Assembly: GCA_910583545.1 (NCBI GenBank)
Contig: CAJTXM010000005.1
Coordinates: forward strand, 60,139 to 124,138
Reading direction: 5' to 3'
DNA from: an uncultured Christensenella sp.
GTDB lineage: Bacteria; Bacillota; Clostridia; Christensenellales; Borkfalkiaceae
DNA length: 64,000 bases
Below are positions 1-8,770 of this stretch, one piece after another. Both the position numbers and the translations under genes were made by a program. Each line of letters starts with the position of its first letter. The first letter of the stretch is position 1. A model generated the notes under the pieces. It was not told where the DNA came from, did no database searches, and worked only from the letters and a program-made list of their open reading frames with translations.

Positions 1-226
1 ATCGCGCTGGGGATGCTGTGATAAATACGGTAATATAACGCTTAATTATCTATTGACAATGTTGCCTTATTATCTTCAAAGGTACGTTATTGTACACGAA
101 CTTTGCCATACGGTTTATTTCAATCACTCTGTCAAATTTTGGAAACTCGTAGAAAAATACGAGCCGAATTATAAAATATGCAGAAAAAATTTACAGGGGT
201 ATAACTTCCTCATTAAACTATATTGA
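1..226 (+). CDS. YgjP-like metallopeptidase (DUF45), 3' end only
   Basis: An open frame runs in from the left edge (codons start at base 2) and stops at TGA 224-226, giving 74 residues. It carries the C-terminal half of the YgjP/DUF45 zinc metallopeptidase family: an SRWG motif, then VHELCH (the HExxH zinc site, fragment residues 32-36), then NHSVKFWKLV, which fits the family's NHS-xx-FW third-ligand region. The stop lies just before the cysteine desulfurase start at 238, so the two are probably cotranscribed. The gene is cut by the window edge and is not visibly broken. The physiological role of this family is poorly defined. Confidence 0.85.
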   Translation, partial: SRWGCCDKYGNITLNYLLTMLPYYLQRYVIVHELCHTVYFNHSVKFWKLVEKYEPNYKICRKNLQGYNFLIKLY

Positions 227-237
227 TCGGTAGTGAA

Positions 238-1365
238 ATGATATATTTTGACAATGCGGCAACGTCAAGACCTGACGAAGCAAGCGTGAAACAGGCGGAA
301 AAATTTCTTTTAAACGATTTCTATAATCCGTCTGCGCTTTATAAAAACGGGCATAGAATTCAGCTTGAAATTAAAAGTTCGGCTGAAAATATTTTACAGA
401 CTGTTGCAGACTGTGAAAATTTTTCGCTCATCTTTACATCCTGCGGAACGGAAGCTGACAATCAGGCTGTCTTTTGCGCGGGCAAGCGCGGTAACGTGGT
501 TACAACACTTAGTGAACATTCTGCTATTTTTTCTGCCGTAAACGAGCTCAAACAAAGGGGAATAGAAGTAAGGTTTGCCAATCTTACTTCAGAAGGTAAG
601 ACGGATGTTGATCATTTGCTGTCGCTTGTTGACGATAAAACTTCTTTGGTTTCGGTGATTCACGTCAATAACGAAACGGGTGCGATAAACAACATTTTTG
701 ATATCGCAAAAAGGGTAAAAGCCAAAAATAAATACACGCTTTTCCATTCGGACGGTGTGCAGGCCTATGGAAAGGTGCCTTTCAGACTTACGTCTGATAT
801 AGATCTGTATTCGGTGAGTGCGCATAAAATAGGCGGTGTCAAGGGTTGCGGTGCATTGATTAAGCGCAAAAGTCTGGTTTTAAAACCGTATATTTACGGC
901 GGAGGACAGCAACAGAATTTAAGAAGCGGAACCGAAAACGTTTTTGCAATAAAATGCTTCGAATACGCATCGTTAAAGCGTTATAGTCAAATAAAAAATA
1001 ATTTTAATAAAGTGGACCAAATAAAAACCACTATAATATCGGGGCTCGATAAGGAATTATTTAAAATTATTTCAGGTCGGGAAAGTTCGCCGTATATACT
1101 TTGTGTTTCCGCCGTGGGACTTCGCGGTGAAACGGTAATGCACGAAACCGACGACAGCGGTCTGATAATAGGAACGGGCTCGGCTTGTTCGTCGAACGCA
1201 AACAAGCGCCATTCAAGGGTGATTTTAGCGTGCGGTATTGATGAAAATGTTGCTGACGGTGTACTGCGCCTGAGTTTTTCGGCTGAAAATACAGAGAAAG
1301 AGGCGCAAACGGCTGTTGATATTTTAAACGGTTTAGTAAAACATAGAAAAGAAGTGATGCGGTAA
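238..1365 (+). CDS. Cysteine desulfurase (NifS/IscS family), ThiI partner
   Basis: This PLP enzyme takes sulfur from cysteine and passes it on as persulfide. The N-terminus (YFDNAATSRP) is typical. The PLP lysine is in SAHKIGG (about residue 197) and the catalytic cysteine is in GTGSACSS (about residue 317). Length is 375 aa from ATG 238. A TTG at 223 would add five residues but overlaps the preceding stop codon, so ATG 238 is preferred; neither has a strong ribosome binding site. thiI follows after one base. As with B. subtilis NifZ-ThiI, this pairing suggests a dedicated sulfur donor for tRNA 4-thiouridine rather than a general Fe-S cluster enzyme (inference from context). Confidence 0.93.
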   Translation: MIYFDNAATSRPDEASVKQAEKFLLNDFYNPSALYKNGHRIQLEIKSSAENILQTVADCENFSLIFTSCGTEADNQAVFCAGKRGNVVTTLSEHSAIFSAVNELKQRGIEVRFANLTSEGKTDVDHLLSLVDDKTSLVSVIHVNNETGAINNIFDIAKRVKAKNKYTLFHSDGVQAYGKVPFRLTSDIDLYSVSAHKIGGVKGCGALIKRKSLVLKPYIYGGGQQQNLRSGTENVFAIKCFEYASLKRYSQIKNNFNKVDQIKTTIISGLDKELFKIISGRESSPYILCVSAVGLRGETVMHETDDSGLIIGTGSACSSNANKRHSRVILACGIDENVADGVLRLSFSAENTEKEAQTAVDILNGLVKHRKEVMR

Positions 1366-1366
1366 A

Positions 1367-2521
1367 ATGGAAAAGGTTATAATAGTAAGATATTCTGAGA
1401 TACACTTAAAAGGAAACAACAGAGGCTGGTTTGAAAAGGTTTTAGTCGTTAATATGGAAAAAAGCCTGAAAGGATTGAGGCACGAAATACGCAGACAGAG
1501 CGGAAGGTATTTAATTGAAAATTTTGATTCGGAGAATACGGACATAATTTTAAATAAACTAAAAAAAGTTTTCGGAATACATTCTTACAGTGTTGGTTTA
1601 AAGGTTAACTCCGATTTAAACGAAATTTATAATGCGTGCTTGGAGGTTTGTGGGGATGAGGGAACTTTTAAAGTTGACACGCATAGAGCCGACAAAAAGT
1701 TTCCGCTTAATTCGATGCAGTTAAATGCCGAAATCGGCGGAAAACTGCTTAATGATAATCCTAAACTTAAAGTCGACGTGCATAATCCTTTGTTCATAAT
1801 AAACGTGGATATAAGGGAGAACGGAACAGCTCTTGTGTTCAACGAATTTTTTAAAGGGGCAGGCGGTATGCCTGTCGGAACTGCCGGAAAAGGATTGTTG
1901 TTAATTTCGGGCGGTATAGACAGTCCTGTTGCCGGACATATGATAGCTAAGCGCGGTATGAGTATAGAATGTCTGCATTTTCACAGTTATCCGTATACCA
2001 ATATGCAGGCGAAAGAAAAAGTAATCGAACTTACTAAGCGTTTATCGTCTTATATCTGCGGAACAATACTTAACGTTGTGTCCGTAACGCATATTCAGGA
2101 AGAAATTCATAAGAAATGCGACGGCGAGTATATGGTGACACTGTTAAGAAGATTTATGATGCGAATTGCGGAAGAGGTTGCAAAACGGCGCGGTGCGCAA
2201 TGTCTTATTACGGGTGAAAGTCTTGCTCAGGTTGCAAGTCAGACGATAGAGGGGATGACATCGTCAAACAGTGTAATTAAAGATCTGCCGGTTTTGAGAC
2301 CGCTCTGCGGATTCGATAAGAATGAAATTATAGAGAGAAGCAGGTTGATAGGAACGTATGAAATTTCTATCGAACCGTATGAAGATTGCTGTACTGTATT
2401 CTTGCCTAAGCATCCTGTTACACGACCTAAACTATGCGATATAGAGAGAGAGGAAAAGAAGCTTGACATTGATGCGCTTGTGGATGAGGCGCTGTCGGGA
2501 ATTGAAATTATAAAAATCTGA
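1367..2521 (+). CDS. thiI: tRNA 4-thiouridine synthase ThiI
   Basis: ThiI adenylates U8 of tRNA and installs sulfur there. The 384-aa protein has an N-terminal ferredoxin-like and THUMP region (about residues 1-165) and a PP-loop ATPase domain starting at LLLISGGIDSPVAG, which contains the SGGxDS pyrophosphate motif. The EDCCTVFLPKHP segment near residue 355 is typical of Gram-positive ThiI. There is no C-terminal rhodanese domain, unlike the enterobacterial protein, so sulfur probably comes straight from the adjacent cysteine desulfurase. The gene starts one base after that stop codon. A hairpin terminator shared with the convergent penicillin-binding protein gene follows. Confidence 0.95.
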   Translation: MEKVIIVRYSEIHLKGNNRGWFEKVLVVNMEKSLKGLRHEIRRQSGRYLIENFDSENTDIILNKLKKVFGIHSYSVGLKVNSDLNEIYNACLEVCGDEGTFKVDTHRADKKFPLNSMQLNAEIGGKLLNDNPKLKVDVHNPLFIINVDIRENGTALVFNEFFKGAGGMPVGTAGKGLLLISGGIDSPVAGHMIAKRGMSIECLHFHSYPYTNMQAKEKVIELTKRLSSYICGTILNVVSVTHIQEEIHKKCDGEYMVTLLRRFMMRIAEEVAKRRGAQCLITGESLAQVASQTIEGMTSSNSVIKDLPVLRPLCGFDKNEIIERSRLIGTYEISIEPYEDCCTVFLPKHPVTRPKLCDIEREEKKLDIDALVDEALSGIEIIKI

Positions 2522-2525
2522 TGTT

Positions 2526-2561
2526 AATAAATATCTGCTCACGTCTGAGTGGATATTTATT
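2526..2561. terminator. Bidirectional hairpin between thiI and the PBP gene
   Basis: An inverted repeat of 16-base arms (2526-2541 and 2546-2561) has a CGTC loop, with two G-U type pairs in the RNA form and A/T-rich outer arms. It lies exactly between two converging genes, so it can end transcription from both sides. Confidence 0.75.
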
Positions 2562-4781
2562 TTAGTCGTACCAGTTTTTATGCGCGATATCCGGAAGCTT
2601 GTCCTGAATATAACCCGATTCTCCGATTTTTACTGTGGGGAGCATAATCTCACTGCCATAATAAATTTTTAAACCGTCTTTAAAATAGGGTGTAACCGAA
2701 TAGGTGTATTGTCCATCGATGGGGGCATCTGTAATTGTTTCTTTCCACGGACCGTCATATATCGTATCGGTTTTACCGTTTTTATTGCGTTTTATCAGAA
2801 ATGAATAGTACTTTGCGTGACATAATTGGATGTTAACTTTATTTTTATTTACACTTATTTTAGGGGTCGGAATATTAGGTGAAGAGAATCTGTTCGAAAC
2901 AGCTATCAGCTCGCTGCCTTTTAAAAGTTTGACAGTCATTAAATTGAGTTTGGGACAAATACTGTCGGCAAGCAGAATTTTATTGTTTAATTCATATTCT
3001 TCTCTGTCGATATTCACTGTCGAAGTTCCGGAATCGGTATCGAGTTTGTCTGGGGTATGCGAGGCGTAAGCCGAAGCTAAAATAGATTTCATTAATTTAC
3101 AGCAGTCGTTTCCGCCAGTTATGTGTGATTTTTTATTATCCTTGTCGCCGAGCCATACGGCGAAACAATTTTCGGAGGTATAGCTTACCGCGTAAGCGTC
3201 GGTGTTGCCTTCCTGATTACCGCAGGTGCCTGTTTTGCTTGCAACGTCGAAATTGAATTCTTTCAGTTTTTTTGCTGTACCGCTTTTACTTGTTTCAATC
3301 AGAATTTCGTTCATAAGCGAACAGGTACCTTCCGAAAATACTCTGTTTGAAACAGGGGCACATTTATATAGGATGCGCCCGTCTTTGGAAACGATTTCTC
3401 TGATAAATTTCGATTGAAGGTAACTTCCTTTGCGCGGGAAAACAGAATATTTGTCGGCAAGTTCTTTTATACTTAATCCGTATTTCATTCCGCCGAGTGC
3501 AAGCGATAAGTTTTTTTCATCGTCACAAAGCTCGGTGTTCATTGCTTTTAAATATTTTTCGCTTTTATCGATTGTCAGTGCGTTCAATGTTTTGACTGCT
3601 GGGATATTATAGCTGTTTTTTATGCTTTCCGTAACCGTTACGAAACCGTGATATTTTTTGTCATAATTTTCGGGTGAGTATCCGCTGTAATTTATTTTTT
3701 CGTCGAGAATTTTAGTGAACGGATTAATCTGTCTTTCTTCTATTGCGGGTGCGTAAACAAAAATGGGTTTGGCGGTGGAGCCCGGTTGACGTTTTGCGCC
3801 GCTCACGGTAGTTTTGTATGCCTTGACTCCGCCTGAAAAATTGTCGGTAATAATAACGGCGTTGTCGCAAGGGTATTCAAGATTTTCAATTTGATTCTGT
3901 GCGTAAGGATCGAGATAAGTAGTAATTTTGCAGCCGTCTGTCAAAAGATAATTGTTGAAATCGATTTCTTCCAGCTCATCAAAGATAGCGCTTATATAGC
4001 TTTCGTATTTACCGTTGGTGCTTTTCATTTCGGCATTAAGCGGCAGATTGACGGTAGAAGCGTAAACGGTATCGTCTATATAACCGCAGGTTAGCATATT
4101 GTGTAATACAATATTCCTGCGTTTTAATGATTTTTCCGGATTTTTGAAAGGTGAATAGTTATTCGGCGAAGAAAGCAGGCCGACGATGGTTGCGCTTTCG
4201 GCAAGATTGAGATTTTCGGCTTTTTTGTTAAAGTAAAATTCCGCCGCGCTTTGCAAACCGTAGCAATTGTGACCGAAATAGATAGTGTTAAGATACATTT
4301 CAAGAATTTGGTCTTTCGAATACCGTTTTTCAAGCTTTTTCGTGAGTTTGATTTCTTTGAGTTTTCGCTTTATCGTCTTGTCGCTTGAAAGATGGGTATT
4401 TTTAATAAGCTGCTGGCTGATAGTTGACGCGCCTTCTTTAAACGAGCCCGAGGCTATGTTTTTGAATAAAGCTTTTATCATGCGCTTATAATTCAGACCG
4501 TTATGCGAATAAAAAGACCTGTCTTCCGAGGCAATAAATGCGTTTATCGTATCGGGGTTGAGTTTGCTGAGCGAGACGCTCTTTTTTTGAATTTCGAGCG
4601 AGGCGTCGGTTATTTCGTTTCCGTTTTCGTCGCAGATAATTATATTCTGTCCTGCGCCGACCAGCTTGTTTGCGTCCAGAACTGCGCCTTTGGTAATGAG
4701 AAAGTATGCAAGCAGCAGTGAAAAAATTATTACGGATATGCAAAGCAAAATAATTGCAGAGATTTTAAGAAAGGTTTTCAT
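2562..4781 (-). CDS. Class A penicillin-binding protein (transglycosylase-transpeptidase)
   Basis: This bifunctional cell-wall polymerase is anchored by one N-terminal membrane segment (about residues 5-28). The GT51 glycosyltransferase domain follows, with catalytic Glu in EDRSFYSHNG (E86) and the EGASTISQQL and RKLKEIKLTKKLEK motifs. The transpeptidase domain has STAK (S335-K338), SYN (S390-N392) and KTGT motifs. The last 100 residues resemble a fibronectin-like extension. It is 739 aa, close to usual PBP1A size. It is one of the few minus-strand genes in the left part of the window and diverges from miaB across 81 bp. Confidence 0.94.
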   Translation of the reverse strand: MKTFLKISAIILLCISVIIFSLLLAYFLITKGAVLDANKLVGAGQNIIICDENGNEITDASLEIQKKSVSLSKLNPDTINAFIASEDRSFYSHNGLNYKRMIKALFKNIASGSFKEGASTISQQLIKNTHLSSDKTIKRKLKEIKLTKKLEKRYSKDQILEMYLNTIYFGHNCYGLQSAAEFYFNKKAENLNLAESATIVGLLSSPNNYSPFKNPEKSLKRRNIVLHNMLTCGYIDDTVYASTVNLPLNAEMKSTNGKYESYISAIFDELEEIDFNNYLLTDGCKITTYLDPYAQNQIENLEYPCDNAVIITDNFSGGVKAYKTTVSGAKRQPGSTAKPIFVYAPAIEERQINPFTKILDEKINYSGYSPENYDKKYHGFVTVTESIKNSYNIPAVKTLNALTIDKSEKYLKAMNTELCDDEKNLSLALGGMKYGLSIKELADKYSVFPRKGSYLQSKFIREIVSKDGRILYKCAPVSNRVFSEGTCSLMNEILIETSKSGTAKKLKEFNFDVASKTGTCGNQEGNTDAYAVSYTSENCFAVWLGDKDNKKSHITGGNDCCKLMKSILASAYASHTPDKLDTDSGTSTVNIDREEYELNNKILLADSICPKLNLMTVKLLKGSELIAVSNRFSSPNIPTPKISVNKNKVNIQLCHAKYYSFLIKRNKNGKTDTIYDGPWKETITDAPIDGQYTYSVTPYFKDGLKIYYGSEIMLPTVKIGESGYIQDKLPDIAHKNWYD

Positions 4782-4824
4782 TAAGTTTAGTATTTATTAA
4801 TTTTAATATTTTGTTTCAAAATAA

Positions 4825-4853
4825 TTGAAAATTTTTGCAAAAAATTATATAAT
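4825..4853 (+). promoter_or_regulatory. Sigma-A promoter of miaB
   Basis: TTGAAA (4825-4830) and TATAAT (4848-4853) are separated by 17 bp. Only 9 bases lie between the -10 box and the miaB ATG, so the transcript should start within about two bases of the start codon. Confidence 0.75.
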
Positions 4854-4862
4854 TAAGTTAAT

Positions 4863-6176
4863 ATGCAAAAGTTTTATCATATAGTTACGTACGGCTGTCA
4901 GATGAACGTACACGAATCGGAGAAAATTGCGGGTATTCTGCGCGAACTCGGTTATGAATACTGCGAAGAGGCGGAGAACTCCGATATCGTAGTTTTTAAT
5001 ACTTGCTGTATAAGAGAAAATGCCGAAAATCACGCTTTCGGCAATATAGGTATGTTTAAAAAATTAAAGGCAAAAAACCGCAATATGATTATTGCGGTAG
5101 GAGGTTGTCTTACTCAGCAGATGGGGAAAGCCGATAACGTCAAATCAAAATTTCCGTTTGTCGATATAATTTTCGGAACGCATAATCTGCATAAACTCAA
5201 AGACTATATTTTAATGAAGGAAAAGCAGAAAAAAGCAGTAATAAGTATCGAAGAATTTGACGGAACGATTGTAGAAGGCGAAAAACCTTATAGGACAAGT
5301 TATCCGAATGCCTGGGTCAATATTGCGTACGGCTGTAACAATTTTTGCAGTTACTGCATTGTGCCTTACGTGAGAGGCAGAGAGAGAAGCCGTAAATCCG
5401 AAAACATAATTTCGGAGGTCGAAAATCTTATTTCAGAAGGTTATAAAGAAATAACTCTTTTGGGTCAGAACGTGAATTCGTACGGGAACGGTACGCAGGA
5501 TATTTCTTTCCCACGGCTTCTTGAAAAGATTGCCTGCCTTGACGGAAATTTCAGACTTCGTTTTATGACGAGTCATCCGAAAGATTTTTCCGAGGAACTT
5601 GCCGAAGTTATGGCAAAATATCCTAAGATTTGTCACAGCCTGCATCTGCCTGTTCAAAGCGGATCGGATACGGTTCTGAGTCGGATGAACAGAAAATATA
5701 CGGTGGCTGACTACCTGAACAAATTAAAGATTTTGCGTAAATACATACCTGACTGCGCGGTAACTACCGATATTATAGTCGGTTTTCCGGGCGAAACGGA
5801 CGACGATTTTAACGCAACCGTAGATTTGGTCAAAAAGGCAGACTTTTCCTCGGCATTTACTTTCGTTTATTCTAAAAGGGAAGGCACGGTCGCATCTAAA
5901 ATGCCGGATCAGATTTCCGAACATATTTCAAAACGCCGAATTATGGAATTGATAGAAGTTGTGAATGCCCAGACACGGTGCCAGTCGGAAAAATACGTAG
6001 GTAAGAAAATTAAAATACTATGTGAAGGTTTTGACAGTAAAAAAAAGACTTATTTAGGCAGAGACGAATACGGCAGAATGGGCTATTTTGAAAGCGACAA
6101 AGATGAAGTGGGTAATTTTGTTGATATTTTAGTGGAAAAAGCGAACGGGGTTTCGCTGATAGGTAAAAAGGTATAA
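4863..6176 (+). CDS. miaB: tRNA-2-methylthio-N6-dimethylallyladenosine synthase MiaB
   Basis: MiaB is a radical SAM methylthiotransferase that adds a methylthio group to i6A37 of tRNA. The N-terminal UPF0004 domain supplies its three cluster cysteines in YGCQMN, NTCCIREN and VGGCLTQQ. The radical SAM site is CNNFCSYC, followed by VPYVRGRERS. A C-terminal TRAM domain fills about residues 370-437. Length (437 aa) is normal. The start has no Shine-Dalgarno sequence and sits directly after a strong promoter. The gene heads a tight run miaB-mutS-mutL-miaA; MiaA makes the i6A substrate of MiaB. Confidence 0.97.
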   Translation: MQKFYHIVTYGCQMNVHESEKIAGILRELGYEYCEEAENSDIVVFNTCCIRENAENHAFGNIGMFKKLKAKNRNMIIAVGGCLTQQMGKADNVKSKFPFVDIIFGTHNLHKLKDYILMKEKQKKAVISIEEFDGTIVEGEKPYRTSYPNAWVNIAYGCNNFCSYCIVPYVRGRERSRKSENIISEVENLISEGYKEITLLGQNVNSYGNGTQDISFPRLLEKIACLDGNFRLRFMTSHPKDFSEELAEVMAKYPKICHSLHLPVQSGSDTVLSRMNRKYTVADYLNKLKILRKYIPDCAVTTDIIVGFPGETDDDFNATVDLVKKADFSSAFTFVYSKREGTVASKMPDQISEHISKRRIMELIEVVNAQTRCQSEKYVGKKIKILCEGFDSKKKTYLGRDEYGRMGYFESDKDEVGNFVDILVEKANGVSLIGKKV

Positions 6177-6178
6177 TT

Positions 6179-8755
6179 ATGGCGTTGTCACAAATGATGC
6201 AACATTATCTTTCCGTGAAGGAAAAATATAAGGACTGTATAGTATTTTACAGACTCGGCGATTTTTACGAGATGTTTTTCGATGATGCGATAAAAGCATC
6301 TAAACTGCTTGATCTTACCTTGACCGGCAGGGACTGTGGGCTTTCCGAGCGCGCACCAATGTGCGGAATACCCTTCCACGCTGCTGATAACTATATAGCA
6401 AAATTAGTTTCTTTGGGAGAAAAGGTCGCAATTTGCGAACAGCTCGAAGATGCATCGCAGGCAAAGGGAATAGTTGAAAGGGGGGTCATAAGAGTAGTTA
6501 CGGCAGGAACTATTACCGACGACGAGCATCTTGATGAAAAAAAGAGCAATTATATCTGTTGCGCGTATAAAACAGGGAACGGGATCGCCCTTTGCTGGGC
6601 AGATATTACTACGGGTGAACTTACTGCGACGGAATTCAGCGGCGAAAACGATATTGGTAAAGCCGTTTCAAGAATGGTCAATCTTGGAGTAAAGGAAGTT
6701 ATATGCAACGACGAAATGCTTATGTCTTCTGAAAATCTGCCCGAAGTCGTTCGCGGAATTCTTCCGCATTTTTCAAATTATCCTTCATTTGCTTTCAAAT
6801 ATTCGGTTGCCGAGAGAACGCTTTTAGAGCAGTTTAACGCAAAAACTCTTTCCGCATATCCTGTTGCGGGCAAAGAAAACTGCGTCAGCTCCGCAGGGGC
6901 GCTTTTGCAGTATCTGAAAGAAACTCAGATGCACTCTCTTAAAAATATCAACGGCATAAAATATTTATCAAACGACAGCTTTATGCAGCTTGACAGTACG
7001 GCGGTAAAAAACCTCGAACTCGTCAAATCGTTGGGATCAGGAAAAAAATACGGGTCGCTTTTATGGTTGATGGATAAGACGAAAACAGCTATGGGTGCGC
7101 GTCTTTTGTCCAACAGTATACTGTATCCGTATTGTTCGATTCAGGATATAAATTACCGTCTTGACGGCGTGGAGGAGCTTTTCAATTCTACTGTTGTAAG
7201 ACTGGGAATAACAGATCTCCTCAAAGAAATGAAGGATATAGAAAGGCTGACGGGCAAAATAAGCAATAATATTATTATGCCGCGTGATTGCATTTCGCTT
7301 TCACAGTCGCTGGCAACGGTGCCGAATATTAAATTTCAGCTTTCGGGTTTCAATTCGAAAGTTTTAAACGATATTTCCGAAAATCTTTTGGATTTATCGT
7401 CTGTTTATAAACTTTTGGAAGACGCAATTAATCCCGATGCTCCTGCGCAGATGAAAGACGGCGGATACATAAAAGCAGGTTACAATTCTCAGCTTGACGA
7501 GCTGAGGGCTTTAAACAGCAACGTAAACAAACTTTTATTAGAAGTTGAGGCGCGGGAAAGAGATGCTACGGGAATAAGGACGCTGAAAATCGGCTTTAAC
7601 AGGGTTTTCGGTTATTATATCGAAGTTTCAAAATCGTTCAAAGACAGTGTTCCTTTAAGTTATCAGCGCAGACAGACGCTTGCTAATGCGGAGAGATACA
7701 CTACGGATGAGTTAAAAGAGCTTGAAAATAAAATACTCAACAGCGAACAGGCTTCTTTAAAACTCGAATCCCAGATTTACGAACGGATTAAATCTGTACT
7801 TGCAGACAATATCAATAACTTTAAAATAATAGCTTCTAATATAGCTCAGCTTGATTTGATTTGTTCTTTTGCCGAAACTGCAAAAACAAACCGTTACGTT
7901 CGTCCTCAGATAGTCGGCTCCGAACAGCCTTTTGTAATCAGAGAGGGACGGCATCCCGTAGTTGAAACAATTTCAAAGGAACGCTTTATTCCTAACGATT
8001 TATTGCTGGATGAAAATGAAAACAGAACGATGATTCTTACCGGTCCGAATATGGCAGGTAAAAGTACTTATATGCGTCAGACCGCCATAATTGCGATAAT
8101 GGCGCATTTGGGCAGTTTCGTGCCGGCAAAGACAGCGCAGATTCCGCTCATCGACAGAGTTTTTACAAGAGTCGGTGCGAGCGATAACCTTATATCCGAT
8201 CAAAGTACTTTTATGGTTGAAATGATTGAAGTTGCGTCCATTTTGCAGAATGCGACGAAAAACAGTCTTCTGATACTTGACGAAGTGGGGAGGGGAACAA
8301 GTACTTATGACGGACTGAGCATTGCGTGGGCGGTTACCGAATATTTAACGGATAAAATAGGCGCTAAAACAATGTTTGCGACACACTATCACGAACTTAC
8401 AGAGCTTGAATATAAATTGCACGGAATCAAAAATTATAAAATTTCGGTCAAAGAAGTGAACGGCGGTATAGTCTTTTTGAGAAAGATTATGCGCGGAGGT
8501 GTGAACAGAAGCTTCGGTATAGAGGTGGCTTCACTTGCAGGTGTGCCCGAAGCTGTTACGGCGAGAGCCAAAGAAATTTTAAGACAGATCGAAAGCGGAG
8601 AGAAAGAGTTCGAAACACATTTCGACGAAGCTGAAGAGTCTGCTGTAAAATCCGAAATCGAGACGATTTTAAGTGAAATAGATATCGATAACGTTTCGCC
8701 TTTGCAGGCTTTTATGATTTTGGGCGATCTTGTTGAAAAGGCAAAGAAAATCTAA
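6179..8755 (+). CDS. mutS: DNA mismatch repair ATPase MutS
   Basis: MutS recognises mismatches. The N-terminal mismatch-binding domain has the Phe-x-Glu element in GDFYEMFFDDA (about residue 27). The ATPase domain has Walker A GPNMAGKST, Walker B LLILDEVGRGTSTYDG and the ATHYHELT signature. At 858 aa it is a standard MutS1, not the MutS2 type. It begins two bases after the miaB stop, with an AAAAGG ribosome binding site inside the miaB end, which implies translational coupling. mutL follows after 15 bases. Confidence 0.98.
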   Translation: MALSQMMQHYLSVKEKYKDCIVFYRLGDFYEMFFDDAIKASKLLDLTLTGRDCGLSERAPMCGIPFHAADNYIAKLVSLGEKVAICEQLEDASQAKGIVERGVIRVVTAGTITDDEHLDEKKSNYICCAYKTGNGIALCWADITTGELTATEFSGENDIGKAVSRMVNLGVKEVICNDEMLMSSENLPEVVRGILPHFSNYPSFAFKYSVAERTLLEQFNAKTLSAYPVAGKENCVSSAGALLQYLKETQMHSLKNINGIKYLSNDSFMQLDSTAVKNLELVKSLGSGKKYGSLLWLMDKTKTAMGARLLSNSILYPYCSIQDINYRLDGVEELFNSTVVRLGITDLLKEMKDIERLTGKISNNIIMPRDCISLSQSLATVPNIKFQLSGFNSKVLNDISENLLDLSSVYKLLEDAINPDAPAQMKDGGYIKAGYNSQLDELRALNSNVNKLLLEVEARERDATGIRTLKIGFNRVFGYYIEVSKSFKDSVPLSYQRRQTLANAERYTTDELKELENKILNSEQASLKLESQIYERIKSVLADNINNFKIIASNIAQLDLICSFAETAKTNRYVRPQIVGSEQPFVIREGRHPVVETISKERFIPNDLLLDENENRTMILTGPNMAGKSTYMRQTAIIAIMAHLGSFVPAKTAQIPLIDRVFTRVGASDNLISDQSTFMVEMIEVASILQNATKNSLLILDEVGRGTSTYDGLSIAWAVTEYLTDKIGAKTMFATHYHELTELEYKLHGIKNYKISVKEVNGGIVFLRKIMRGGVNRSFGIEVASLAGVPEAVTARAKEILRQIESGEKEFETHFDEAEESAVKSEIETILSEIDIDNVSPLQAFMILGDLVEKAKKI

Positions 8756-8770
8756 CTTTGAAGGCTACGT

